A stretch of DNA of 41,556 nt from DATAVB01 sp040414495. GTDB lineage: Bacteria; Actinomycetota; Actinomycetes; Mycobacteriales; QHCD01. Under the pieces are notes generated by a model. The model saw only the letters and a list, made by a program, of their open reading frames with translations. It searched no databases and was not told the DNA's origin. This document shows, piece after piece, positions 1 to 8,025 of this stretch. How positions within the stretch are numbered: position 1 is the stretch's first letter; each line of letters opens with the position of its first letter. The translations under genes and the position numbers were made by a program. Location of the stretch: assembly GCA_040414495.1 (NCBI GenBank), contig JBEDUI010000093.1:1-41556 (forward strand). The letters are read 5' to 3'.

Positions 1-318
1 GTATTCGTCACCGGCACACAGGCCGACGCCGCACCCTCAGACAGCAGCCAGCCCGACGACATCGCCCGGCGGCTCGACCAGGTCGCCGAGGACACCAGCA
101 GCACCCGCGAACAGCTCGCCGACCTCACAGACCGCGTTGCCCATGCCGACGACGTTGAGGCCCTGCGCAATGAAGTAGCCGACCTACGGAAGCAGGTCGG
201 CACGTTGCAGGGTCAGCTCATGGATTTGTACGCACGCACCGGCCATGAGTACCCGCGAGTAGCCGAGGATCACGGCCGGCAGAGATCACCTGGGCGGCGG
301 AAAGCCGCCGGGGCCTAG
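1..318 (+). CDS. C-terminal part of a charged coiled-coil protein (5' end outside window)
   Basis: Frame 1 is open from the first base to TAG at 316-318, giving 105 codons with no start inside the window, so this is the tail of a longer gene. The residues are strongly charged and heptad-like (…RRLDQVAEDTSS…, then EALRNEVADLRKQVGTLQ), which predicts a parallel coiled coil, followed by a basic tail (RQRSPGRRKAAGA). I do not recognise the family. Structural, DNA-binding (KfrA-like) or element-borne proteins could all look like this. Its stop overlaps the stop of the convergent Nudix gene by two bases. Confidence 0.6.
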   Translation, partial: VFVTGTQADAAPSDSSQPDDIARRLDQVAEDTSSTREQLADLTDRVAHADDVEALRNEVADLRKQVGTLQGQLMDLYARTGHEYPRVAEDHGRQRSPGRRKAAGA

Positions 319-902
319 GGCTGGATGAATTGGCGCGCGAGCATCAGCGCGCCGACGGTTTCCATGCCGTCGATCTCGCCGCCGATCGCCTCGTATGCCT
401 TATGTAGCGGCATTTCTACGACGCTCATGTCGAAGTACTTCTCGATGACGTTATCGAGATGCGCCGGACCGACCTGCACGACCGGCTGCGCCAAATAGCA
501 ATACGTGTATTTATTCGTCTCGGACGGCAGCGAATAAAACCGGCCCAACGGCCGAAGTTCCACACCGTCGCTCAGAGCATACCCGGTTTCTTCCTCCAGC
601 TCGCGCACCGCGGCTTCCTCTGCAGGTTCGTCGCCATCGATTGCGCCGGCCGGTAATTCGAGCTTGTCGGCCTTGAGGTTGTGTCGCCACTGCTTGACGA
701 GGACCAGGCCGCCGTCGGCAGTCACCGGCACCACCATGACGGATGCCGGCGTGTCGACGTAGTACCAGTCGAGGTCGAAGCCGTCGGGCATGCGCAGCAG
801 CTCGCGCATGAAGCGCTTGGGTTTGGCCAGCAGCTCTTCGCTCTTGACCAGCTCGCCGTCGCGCATTCGCGCTGGTTCGGTCTTGCTCGCAGGTCCCGTC
901 AT
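315..902 (-). CDS. Nudix hydrolase, ADP-ribose pyrophosphatase-like
   Basis: The 195-residue product carries an intact Nudix box, GAIDGDEPAEEAAVRELEEE followed by TGY, matching GX5EX7REUXEEXGU, so it should bind Mg2+ and hydrolyse a nucleoside diphosphate linked to another group. The preceding strand (VMVVPVTADGGLVLVKQWR) and following PSETNKYTYCYLA are typical of the ADP-ribose/sugar-nucleotide branch. I chose the ATG at 902 because it overlaps the stop of the upstream regulator gene as ATGA; an in-frame ATG at 929 is possible. The pairing with an HTH/PLD-like regulator suggests a nucleotide-sensing or turnover role, which is inference; the exact substrate is unknown. Confidence 0.9.
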   Translation of the reverse strand: MTGPASKTEPARMRDGELVKSEELLAKPKRFMRELLRMPDGFDLDWYYVDTPASVMVVPVTADGGLVLVKQWRHNLKADKLELPAGAIDGDEPAEEAAVRELEEETGYALSDGVELRPLGRFYSLPSETNKYTYCYLAQPVVQVGPAHLDNVIEKYFDMSVVEMPLHKAYEAIGGEIDGMETVGALMLARQFIQP

Positions 903-1777
903 GTCGTCCAGTCTCTCGCACGCGCCCACGTGCTCTCGAAGTGTCGCCCGTACCGCTCGAACATCCGCCCCATCGAACCGCCCTGCAACTCGAAGGTTGG
1001 CGAGTTGCCACCCGTGAAATATCGGACGTACGGCGTCACGAGCATCCGATCGTCGCCGCGTACAACGCTGACCGACGGGTGCGCGTCGTACACACGCACC
1101 TGCAGGCCTGGCCCCATGTCCTCGCGCATCAGCTCGAACTGGTGCAGCGCAACGCGGATACGGGCCGCAAGCGTGCCTGCTGGACTGCGCTCGTCCTCGT
1201 CAATCTCCGGGATGCGCCCGTAGTCGGGATTAAGCAGGAGCACCCGAACATCGCAGCCCGCCTCGACGGCCTTGCGGATAATTCCGGGCACGGCATCATC
1301 GCGCGCGTATCCCGCCTCGGCCATCCCGTACAGCCACAGATGCTCACTAGTCCCGGTGATGATGTCGTTCCACTGTGCCCGGCCAACCTCACCACGTGTC
1401 GCGTACGACCTCACCACGTCCGCGTCGAGCGACTGACCGATCGCCGGGCCGATCGCGGCGAGCAGATCGGCCGTACGCTCAGCGCCCGGGCTCAGCGGAA
1501 AGGTCAAGACCTCGCCCGCTACGTCCTGCAGCAGCATCGCAGCCGCAAGAAGCACATCGCCCGGCGGAACGACCGCCGTTTCCCACGTCTCCAATACATC
1601 CACGCCCGGCGTCCAACCCAACAGCGAGCCCAAACGGTCAGCAAACGGCTCCAACTCAAGCCCGAGCTTCTCCCGAGCCGCCCCAACCTGACGGCAGGCC
1701 AGCCCCCTCAAATCGGGTGCATACCCGCGCCGCGAGCGCAGGTCGATCACGTCACCCGTGCCATCGCTGCCCGTCAA
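899..1777 (-). CDS. HTH regulator with C-terminal PLD-like (DUF5919-type) domain
   Basis: About 292 residues. The N-terminal third (RQVGAAREKLGLELEPFADR, then LLGW and ETWETAVVPPGDVLLAA) is an XRE-like helix-turn-helix of a type common in actinobacteria. The C-terminal half (SEHLWLYGMAEAGYARDD, IIRKAVEAGCDVRVLLLNPD, RGDDRMLVTPYVRYF) looks like the phospholipase-D-fold module often annotated DUF5919; the full HKD catalytic motif is not visible. I place the start at TTG 1777 because GAGGGGG lies five bases upstream; the reading frame stays open further upstream (to 2209) but that part is low-complexity Arg/Pro/Ser and overlaps the divergent ATPase gene. It is translationally coupled to the Nudix gene. 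The ligand is unknown. Confidence 0.75.
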   Translation of the reverse strand: MTGSDGTGDVIDLRSRRGYAPDLRGLACRQVGAAREKLGLELEPFADRLGSLLGWTPGVDVLETWETAVVPPGDVLLAAAMLLQDVAGEVLTFPLSPGAERTADLLAAIGPAIGQSLDADVVRSYATRGEVGRAQWNDIITGTSEHLWLYGMAEAGYARDDAVPGIIRKAVEAGCDVRVLLLNPDYGRIPEIDEDERSPAGTLAARIRVALHQFELMREDMGPGLQVRVYDAHPSVSVVRGDDRMLVTPYVRYFTGGNSPTFELQGGSMGRMFERYGRHFESTWARARDWTT

Positions 1778-1958
1778 CGACGCCCCCTCGGCCGTGTCTC
1801 GTTCGCCCGAATCTACCAGCGGCAGCTGACCAGCCCTCGGAGGTCGTAGGTCCCGTCGAATACCACAGCGCGCTCTGTCAGCAATGGCGATGCAGCGCGG
1901 CCCACAGGCTCGGTCAATTCCGCCGCGCATACCTTGCGTGTGGGGCACACTGGATTCT

Positions 1959-3392
1959 GTGACTGCCGACGCCGGAGGACGGGAAGACCTGAACGTCCCG
2001 GACCGCTTCGAGATGATCCGGTCGACGGGAACTGGGACCCTTCGATCGCTCATCACTCCTGTAACCGACAGCCTTGAGACATTCGACCAGCGGTTCATGG
2101 AGCTAGCTGCAGCAAGGCGCGGCGGCCTATGCATCATGCGTGGTGACCCCGGTGCAGGCAAGTCTACTTTCCTCGACACCCTCCATCTCTTTCGAAGAGA
2201 TGTTGTCACGGAACGCCTGACCCTTGATCAAGATATCGCGGAAGGGCTCCGCGCTCTGCACGAAGCTGGAGACGCACGAGTCGTCGTTATCGAGGGACGC
2301 GAGGCACTCCGAGATGTATCGGAGGCCGCGTTGGAGACTTCGATGCACGCAATCAACACCTTCGTCCGGACGCCGGAAGGCAGAAATACCCTGGTGGTTT
2401 GGCCGACCAACACCGACGCGCTCATGACGGCTCTTGTCACTCTCGGGCTGCGCCTCGGCGGGAAAGCCCTTGTTGGGTACAGCGACCCAGTCATGCGATT
2501 TTCCGGACCGCCGGCCAGTTCATTTGTTGAAATCGCTGAGCGGACCGTCGCCGCCCTAAACGACGGCGCATCATTGTCAGCACTGGGCATCTCCGAGGAG
2601 CGCGCACACGACCTAGCCGCCGCCGAGAGCACCATCGGTGACTATCTTGGCGTCATTCGCGCCGAACTACTACGCAATGATGCTCGCGTTAAGCAGCTAC
2701 TCAAGACCGAGCAGTACCGGCTATGGGTCGTGGTCGTCGCGGGAAACGACGTAGAAGGGGACGTTGCCGCTCTCACTCGTGGCGGCCTCGCCTACGCCGA
2801 TATCGACCGGCTGATGACTTCGACTGCTGCGAACATCGTGAGTGAGCTGAAGAAGCACCCAGACGACCTGGGCATTCTCGGGACTGTGCTGGATGTGAGA
2901 ATCTTGCACCTCGATGTATTCGCGGCACTCGCAATCGCCCGGGAGTACGCCTCTCCAAAGCTCCGGGACACAATGCGCGCGAAGGGCCTGTCGACCAACA
3001 AAGATCGAACGGCCAACGATCGACTGCGTACCTCCGAACTTGGCGCGGTTATTTCTGGCGAGTTACTGGGCACAAGACGCCGCGGCAAGAAACCAGGCAG
3101 CAACACGAAGACGGCCTTCGACGGACTGGCGCAGATCGCCCGCACCGATGACGGGCTCCTGAACACTGCGATCGGCGAAGCGCTCGTCTCACTCGACCCA
3201 GTCTCGTCGTACCAGACTGAAAAGCCCCTCGGCACGCAACTGCGATTCGACACTGACATTTACGTCGTCCGCAATGGCGAGCCTATCCGCCTTGAGATCA
3301 TGTGGCGCAGCACCACTAGCCGAGCAGAGATCGCCAACTACGTGCTGATGAAGCTCGGCAACTACGCTAAAGCCATCGGCCTCATTCAGTAG
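1959..3392 (+). CDS. P-loop ATPase with degenerate nuclease-like C-terminus, function unknown
   Basis: 477 residues from a GTG at 1959; an upstream in-frame ATG (1884) would add a Pro/Arg-rich stretch. A Walker A motif GDPGAGKST is at residues 62-70, and a hydrophobic strand ending in acid, RVVVIEGRE near residue 110, may be Walker B. The last 50 residues read D-IYVVRNGEPIRLEIMWR, the strand-turn-strand pattern of PD-(D/E)xK nucleases but with Met where the catalytic Lys should be, so nuclease activity is doubtful. The gene is less GC-rich than its neighbours, stands alone, and lies near a tRNA-Ser gene, which suggests horizontal transfer. I do not recognise the family; a phage-defence or DNA-repair role is only a hypothesis. 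Confidence 0.8.
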   Translation: MTADAGGREDLNVPDRFEMIRSTGTGTLRSLITPVTDSLETFDQRFMELAAARRGGLCIMRGDPGAGKSTFLDTLHLFRRDVVTERLTLDQDIAEGLRALHEAGDARVVVIEGREALRDVSEAALETSMHAINTFVRTPEGRNTLVVWPTNTDALMTALVTLGLRLGGKALVGYSDPVMRFSGPPASSFVEIAERTVAALNDGASLSALGISEERAHDLAAAESTIGDYLGVIRAELLRNDARVKQLLKTEQYRLWVVVVAGNDVEGDVAALTRGGLAYADIDRLMTSTAANIVSELKKHPDDLGILGTVLDVRILHLDVFAALAIAREYASPKLRDTMRAKGLSTNKDRTANDRLRTSELGAVISGELLGTRRRGKKPGSNTKTAFDGLAQIARTDDGLLNTAIGEALVSLDPVSSYQTEKPLGTQLRFDTDIYVVRNGEPIRLEIMWRSTTSRAEIANYVLMKLGNYAKAIGLIQ

Positions 3393-3443
3393 CCAGCCGT
3401 CTCTGCACGACGCTCTGCCGAATAACGCTCTAATGGATCAAGA

Positions 3444-3653
3444 GCGCCGCTGCGCGGCGCACGCCAGCCGTCCGCCCTGCGGGCGGCCTCCTCCGTCGGC
3501 CGTCCTCGGTCGACGGCGCGGCACCGCTCCACGACGCACGATCCGCATGGGTATCGCGGCCTATCGCCCCAACATGGCGACCTCGCATCGCGTGCGCCTA
3601 GCGGGGGTCCTCGCCGGCCCCCGCACCCCCTGGCGCCCTCCGGGAGCACCAGG
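3444..3653. repeat. Cluster of short GC-rich hairpins in non-coding DNA
   Basis: The 435-bp gap 3393-3827 shows no convincing gene but holds closely packed dyads. Perfect stems: GCGCCGC-TGC-GCGGCGC (3444-3460), CCGCCC-TGC-GGGCGG (3472-3486), GCCGTC with GACGGC around 7 nt (3499-3517), GCGGGGG with CCCCCGC around 10 nt (3601-3624). An imperfect CCTGG…CCAGG hairpin lies at 3629-3653. The first two share a TGC loop. They could be REP-like repeats, a structured RNA, a transfer origin, or a composite terminator of the ATPase gene. Confidence 0.7.
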
Positions 3654-3827
3654 ACCACGGATGCCCTCCCGACGGTCACCAAAGGCGACCAGACCGGCCC
3701 ACCAGGCTCAACCGGAAAAGCGTGGTTGACCCCGGCAGACCGGCCCGGTAGGTCTACGACTGCCCGACGGGAGAACATCCCCGCCGAACGTATTCAGTCA
3801 TAGATGAATCGCGGGAAGCCTTCCGGC

Positions 3828-4028
3828 TCACCGGCGGCCGGAACTCGCCACCGTCGCGTCAACGACAGACGCGGTTGCAGCGCCGTACCTGACGAGCTGC
3901 GCGGCGCGCTCGGCATCGGCCTTGCTCACGTACGTTTCGCTCGTGAAGAGCGTCTTGCCGTTGCTGGCAATGATGCGTACGTAGTAGCGCTGGCTGGGAC
4001 TTACAGAATTGCGAATCTCGAACTTCAT
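3828..4028 (-). CDS. DUF1508 (YegP/UPF0339) family small protein
   Basis: 66 residues with one copy of the DUF1508 pattern: MKFEIRNSVSPSQRYYVRII, then ASNGKTLFTSETYVSKADAE. Family members are 50-110 residue beta-alpha proteins of unknown function, often in two tandem copies; this one has a single copy. The start is supported by GAAAGGAA eight bases upstream of the ATG at 4028. It lies alone between two hairpin-rich non-coding stretches, and its start codon lies inside a perfect inverted repeat (4020-4039), which could allow autoregulation or structure-controlled translation; that is inference. Confidence 0.8.
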   Translation of the reverse strand: MKFEIRNSVSPSQRYYVRIIASNGKTLFTSETYVSKADAERAAQLVRYGAATASVVDATVASSGRR

Positions 4029-4299
4029 GATTGAAGTTCCTTTCTCAACTCATGGCAACGAACGCCGTTACCAAAGTGAGAACGGACACTCCCACCCAAT
4101 TGGGCAGGCAGAGCTGTCCAATCGGTGTAAGGTCTCGCATGCGAGAGCCAATCGCTGGCGGAGACCTCGGCGGGGTGTGAACCTAAACGCATCTTGCGCC
4201 GAGGTCTCGCCGTACTCGCTGCACAGAGTAAGCGACCGCGAAGCGATAGCACAACTGTTCGCCTCGGCGTGTCGCACAATTTCTAGGGGTCACACCCCT
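4020..4299. repeat. Second hairpin-rich non-coding stretch
   Basis: Perfect dyads seen: GAACTTCA/TGAAGTTC around 4 nt (4020-4039, over the start of the DUF1508 gene), CCCAATTGGG (4095-4104), the 14-bp palindrome TCTCGCATGCGAGA (4133-4146), a 12-bp inverted repeat GAGACCTCGGCG (4161-4172) with CGCCGAGGTCTC (4197-4208), and AGGGGT-CAC-ACCCCT (4285-4299). GGTCTCGC also recurs as a direct repeat (4131 and 4203). No ORF with a ribosome site covers this area. A structured RNA or a protein-binding/attachment region is possible. Confidence 0.65.
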
Positions 4300-4937
4300 G
4301 CTCAAGCCCTACATCTGGTGTCCACCTTGGACAACTGCTGATTTGTGCACAGAGCGCAACGACTCGTTATCTCAGGGTGAGCTGACTCGCAGTAAACACG
4401 TTCGCGAGCGAAGCCACTGCCGGCACGCCCGCTCTGGTGAGGAGCGGGAGGCGGGGGAGCCGGCGAACATCTGCGATGTGCAATAACAGCCAGTGGGTGC
4501 ATCGGACGCGCCCTGAACTTAAGTATCGCGTTCGCGACGAACCTGGCGCGTCCTGACGGCGACGCCGACGGCAGCCGGCGGTCTGAAACGCCGTCGTGTC
4601 GAGGTTCCATACCCCCCGCTGCTGACCGGGGTCCTGCCGACGATTGACGTTCGGCTCGGCGCTGGCAGTGTGCGGGTCGCTGTGTAGCCAATCGAGTAGC
4701 CAAGCAGCCGGACCCGAACGAACGCAACCGGCGGTTTTCCTTGGGGGAGCCAGACGCGCGACGCTGATTGTGCACCCGACAGGCGGATCCTGTAATCGGG
4801 CGGTCTTGTTAGCGGCCCCCGCCTGGCCCCCAGATACCGAGTCGCAGCCATTGTCCATGGCATTCAGTGAGCTACAGCGAGTAGACCATGCAACGGTCTG
4901 AAATCCTTACACGCCAGTGGTTTTCGAGCGATTAGAG
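4300..4937. other. Gene-free stretch before tRNA-Ser
   Basis: About 640 bp in which several overlapping frames stay open by chance on both strands; none has a recognisable domain, a ribosome-binding site or consistent codon use. It abuts the 3' end of the tRNA-Ser gene, the usual side for integrated elements, but I found no integrase and no second copy of the tRNA 3' end in the window. Confidence 0.5.
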
Positions 4938-5026
4938 CGGAGGGCGTGGGATTCGAACCCACGATGAGAGTCACCCCTCATAGCGGTTTTCAAGACCGCC
5001 GCACTAGGCCACTATGCGAGCCCTCC
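4938..5026 (-). tRNA. tRNA-Ser (anticodon TGA)
   Basis: On the minus strand the 89-nt sequence begins GGAGGGC and ends GCCCTCC plus discriminator G (acceptor stem), with TTCGAATC in the T loop, a long variable arm (ATGAGGGGTGACTCTCAT) and anticodon loop CTTGAAA giving TGA (plus-strand 4990-4992). The long variable arm and G73 fit serine. CCA is not encoded. tRNA-Ser genes are frequent integration targets, consistent with the unusual DNA on its 3' side (below 4938). Confidence 0.95.
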
Positions 5027-5106
5027 CGGACACGTCCAGCGACGCATCGCATACGAGGCTACAGGACCCGACTCGGCGGCCCGGCCGGCGCGGGAACGGC
5101 GACCGC

Positions 5107-5162
5107 GATCATGCACTTTTGGCGCCCCGGCACGGCGTGTCGCGGACCATTTTTGCATGGTC
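5107..5162. repeat. Dispersed GATCATG intergenic hairpin, copy 1
   Basis: Left arm GATCATGCACTTTTGG and right arm CCATTTTTGCATGGTC form an imperfect stem around a GC-rich centre containing CGGCGTGTCGC. The same design recurs at 18204-18260 and 41175-41420. It lies about 30 bp beyond the stop of the lipoprotein gene, so it may also act as its terminator. Confidence 0.55.
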
Positions 5163-5192
5163 AACAAGGAGGGGTGGCTGGGCGGGCGAGGG

Positions 5193-5837
5193 TCAGTGGA
5201 CGCCGGTCAGGACCTGCTTGGCCAGGGTCGTGCCGGCCTTCTCAGCGCCGGTCGTACTCGAGCTGGTCGCGCCCTTCATGTTGAACGGCAGCATGAGCTC
5301 CACGAACGCCTTGTCGGTGTGCACGATGAAGCGCCCGTCCTCGGCGTTGTACGCGGCCTGCGTACCGACCCCGGACACGTCGGCGAACCCGCCGCCCTCC
5401 TGCGTGGCGCTGTAGATCTGCGGGCCACGGGTGGTCGCCACGTACAGGGTCATCGTGCCGGCCCCGCCGGCACCGCGCAGCGTGTAGTCGCAGCCGACGA
5501 ACATCGCGCGCGAGTTCGTCTTGCCGCCGGTCGAGCGCACCCCCAACGCCGAGGCGATCACGCCGTCGGAGAGCAACGTGCAGGGCTTGCTGATGTCCGG
5601 CTCCGGGACGAACGTCGTCGCCACCGGCGGCGATGCTGAGGACGATCCAACAGAGGACGGCGCAACGGATGAGGACCCCGAGCTAGCGGGAGCCGACGAT
5701 GGGGCCGAGGACGACGGGGTCGACGACGACGGCGCACTGGTCGCGGAAGACGCTTTCTGCTGTTTATCGGACGAGCAACCGGCGACCACGAGCACGGTCA
5801 ATGCCACCGCGCCGCTCAAACGCACGGACCGGTTCAC
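5193..5837 (-). CDS. Secreted lipoprotein, DUF3558-like
   Basis: 214 residues from GTG 5837, chosen because GGAGGGGGG lies six bases upstream. A short basic N-terminus, hydrophobic helix and lipobox VVAGC (Cys near residue 21) predict membrane anchoring by a lipid. A long Ser/Pro/Ala linker (residues ~25-70) follows, then a compact domain with two cysteines (KPCTLLSDGVIASALGV … FVGCDYTL) resembling actinobacterial DUF3558 lipoproteins. The 47-bp spacing behind coaA suggests co-transcription. No enzymatic motif is visible; its function outside the membrane is unknown. Confidence 0.8.
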   Translation of the reverse strand: MNRSVRLSGAVALTVLVVAGCSSDKQQKASSATSAPSSSTPSSSAPSSAPASSGSSSVAPSSVGSSSASPPVATTFVPEPDISKPCTLLSDGVIASALGVRSTGGKTNSRAMFVGCDYTLRGAGGAGTMTLYVATTRGPQIYSATQEGGGFADVSGVGTQAAYNAEDGRFIVHTDKAFVELMLPFNMKGATSSSTTGAEKAGTTLAKQVLTGVH

Positions 5838-5884
5838 CGGAATCCCCCCTCCAGAGGCCGCCAGCGAGCCTACCGGGGAACGGC

Positions 5885-6832
5885 TCACAATTTGCGCAAC
5901 CGCACCCGCTCGACCGAATGGTCCGGTCCTTTTTGGAGTACGAGGTCCGCCCGCGGGCGGGTCGGCAGAATATTGTGCAGGAGATTCGGCTCGTTGATCT
6001 CGGTCCAGATCTCGGTGGCGCGGGTGATCGCGGCCGAGTCGGAGAGCGACGCATAGCGATGGAAGTACGAATTCGGGTCGGAGAATGCGGTGTGCCGCAG
6101 CTTCAGAAAACGCTCGACGTACCAACGCCGAATGTCATCGAGGTGCGCGTCGACGTAGATGGAGAAATCAAACAGGTCGGAGACAGCCAACCGGGGCGCC
6201 GGCTGTAATACGTTCAACCCCTCGACAATGAGAATGTCCGGACTGCGGATCACCTCAAAAGCGCCGGGCACAATGTCGTACACCAGATGCGAATAGACCG
6301 GCGCGGCCACTTCCTCCTTGCCCGCCTTGACATCGGCCACGAAGCGGACCAACGCCCGCCGGTCGTAACTCTCCGGGAATCCCTTGCGGTTCATCAACCC
6401 GCGCCGGGTCAGCTCGGCATTGGGTAGTAGAAAACCGTCGGTGGTGACCAGATCGACGTGCTGGTGGTCCGGCCATTGCGACAACAGCGCCCGCAGGACG
6501 CGGGCCGCGGTCGATTTGCCGACTGCCACGCTGCCGGCGATTCCGATGACGAACGGGACGCGTTCGGTCGTCTCGCCCAGAAATGTCGTGGTAGCCGCGT
6601 GCAGTTGTTGCCGGGCCGCGACCTGCAGGTTGACCAGCCGGGACAGCGGCAGATAAACGTCGGCGACCTCGTCGAGCGAAACGACCTCGTTCAGACCGCG
6701 CAGTCGGGTCAGCTCCTCGGCGGTCAGGCGCAGCGGCGTGGAGGCACGCAGCGCCCGCCACTGGGGCCGGCTCAGCTCGACATAGGGCGTGAGGTCACGC
6801 ACAACAGGCACGACCAAGAGTGTGTCAACCAT
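5885..6832 (-). CDS. coaA: Type I pantothenate kinase
   Basis: 315 residues, the normal length for bacterial CoaA. The P-loop GIAGSVAVGKST is at residues 97-108, followed by DLVTTDGFLLPN, RKGFPESYDRRALVRFV, SHLVYDIVPG and DILIVEGLNVLQ, all family signatures. It phosphorylates pantothenate using ATP, the first and regulated step of coenzyme A synthesis, in the cytoplasm. No ribosome site precedes the ATG at 6832, so the start may be leaderless or slightly internal (GTG at VVRDLTPYVEL). It is divergent from the quinone oxidoreductase across a 210-bp gap in which I see only a short GTGCCGTGGCAC palindrome at 6854-6865. Confidence 0.95.
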   Translation of the reverse strand: MVDTLLVVPVVRDLTPYVELSRPQWRALRASTPLRLTAEELTRLRGLNEVVSLDEVADVYLPLSRLVNLQVAARQQLHAATTTFLGETTERVPFVIGIAGSVAVGKSTAARVLRALLSQWPDHQHVDLVTTDGFLLPNAELTRRGLMNRKGFPESYDRRALVRFVADVKAGKEEVAAPVYSHLVYDIVPGAFEVIRSPDILIVEGLNVLQPAPRLAVSDLFDFSIYVDAHLDDIRRWYVERFLKLRHTAFSDPNSYFHRYASLSDSAAITRATEIWTEINEPNLLHNILPTRPRADLVLQKGPDHSVERVRLRKL

Positions 6833-7030
6833 CTGGGCTGGTCACAGCCCTGTGTGCCGTGGCACGCACCACACTCCACCAAGAACTCTTTAACTATCCA
6901 TGGTGGACAGTCGATACGTCGGGGAGATTTGCCGTTTATGCCGGATGTTACGGCTAGTGGCGGTTCTGATCTGGAGGTCCGGTAATCGTTATCACTGATC
7001 ATGGGTCTGTGCGAACGGCCGCCGCCTCCG

Positions 7031-7036
7031 TACGCT
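7031..7036 (+). promoter_or_regulatory. -10 box TACGCT, leaderless start
   Basis: TACGCT ends exactly 8 nt before the ATG at 7045 and there is no Shine-Dalgarno sequence, so transcription should begin at or next to the start codon. The same arrangement recurs across the window. Confidence 0.55.
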
Positions 7037-7044
7037 GCATTCTC

Positions 7045-8025
7045 ATGCGCGCGATCACACTGCCGTCGTACGGGGGTCCGGAGGCTCTGACCTGGGCGAA
7101 TGCGCCAGATCCGAAGCCTGAGCACGGCGAGGTCCTGGTCGATGTCGTGGCCGCCGGGGTGAACCGGGCCGACACGCTGCAGCGTCAGGGACGGTACGCG
7201 CCACCGCCCGGGGCTTCAGAGATCCTCGGCCTGGAATGCAGTGGCCGCATCGCCGCGCTCGGCGCGGGCGTGACCGGCTGGAAGGTCGGCGATGAGGTGT
7301 GCGCGCTGCTTTCCGGCGGCGGGTACGCCGAGCGGGTCGCGGTCCCGATCGGTCAGCTGTTGCCGATTCCGGCCGGCCTCTCGCTGACCGAGGCGGCCAG
7401 CCTGCCCGAGGTCGCCTGCACGGTCTGGTCGGCCGTATTCATGACGGGCAAGCTGCAGCCGGGCGAGGTGCTGCTCGTGCACGGTGGCGCGTCGGGAATT
7501 GGCACGATGGCGATTCAGCTCGGGGTACGGCACGGCGCCCGGGTATTCGTCACCGCGGGCACCCCGGAGAAGGTGACGCGGTGCCGGGAGCTGGGTGCCG
7601 AGGTCGCGATCCAGTACAACACCGAGGACTTCGTCGACCGGGTCGCCGAGGAGACGGCAACGCACGGCGCCGACGTCATCCTGGACATTGTCGGTGCGCC
7701 GTATCTACGTTCCAACGTCGAGGCGCTGGCCGAGGATGGCCGGCTCGTCATCATCGCCACCCAGGGTGGCCGGGTGGGGGAGCTGGACCTGGGCGCGGTC
7801 GGCGACAAACGGGCCGTCATCACCGCGACCCGACTACGCAGCCGGACCCGGGAGAACAAGGCCGCGATCGTCGCCGCCGTACTCGCCAACGTCTGGCCGG
7901 CAATCGAATCGGGCGAGGTACGCCCGGTCATCGACCGGACCGTACCGATGACGCAAGCGAACGAGGCGCACCGGGTCATGGAGTCCGGTGAGCACGTCGG
8001 CAAGATCGTGCTGACCCTGGATTAA
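7045..8025 (+). CDS. NAD(P)H-dependent quinone oxidoreductase (zinc-free MDR, PIG3-like)
   Basis: 326 residues of the medium-chain dehydrogenase superfamily: GroES-like N-domain (MRAITLPSYGGPEALTW, VVAAGVNRADTLQRQGRY, LGLECSGRI) and a Rossmann domain with LLVHGGASGIGTMAIQLG (~residues 140-157). The zinc ligands of true alcohol dehydrogenases are absent, and NRADTLQRQG is the signature of PIG3/quinone oxidoreductases, which reduce quinones or enones with NADPH. Start ATG 7045 fits both homolog length and the leaderless promoter; an upstream in-frame GTG (7009) is less likely. Its stop overlaps the convergent isomerase-family gene by four bases. Confidence 0.9.
   Translation: MRAITLPSYGGPEALTWANAPDPKPEHGEVLVDVVAAGVNRADTLQRQGRYAPPPGASEILGLECSGRIAALGAGVTGWKVGDEVCALLSGGGYAERVAVPIGQLLPIPAGLSLTEAASLPEVACTVWSAVFMTGKLQPGEVLLVHGGASGIGTMAIQLGVRHGARVFVTAGTPEKVTRCRELGAEVAIQYNTEDFVDRVAEETATHGADVILDIVGAPYLRSNVEALAEDGRLVIIATQGGRVGELDLGAVGDKRAVITATRLRSRTRENKAAIVAAVLANVWPAIESGEVRPVIDRTVPMTQANEAHRVMESGEHVGKIVLTLD

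Noticed and set aside
1778..2209. N-terminal extension of the HTH/PLD-like protein up to 2209
   Set aside because: Overlaps the divergent ATPase gene and is low-complexity; TTG 1777 has a strong ribosome site.
4302..4863. Three overlapping minus-strand ORFs (114-163 codons)
   Set aside because: Mutually overlapping, no ribosome sites, no recognisable domain; treated as non-coding.
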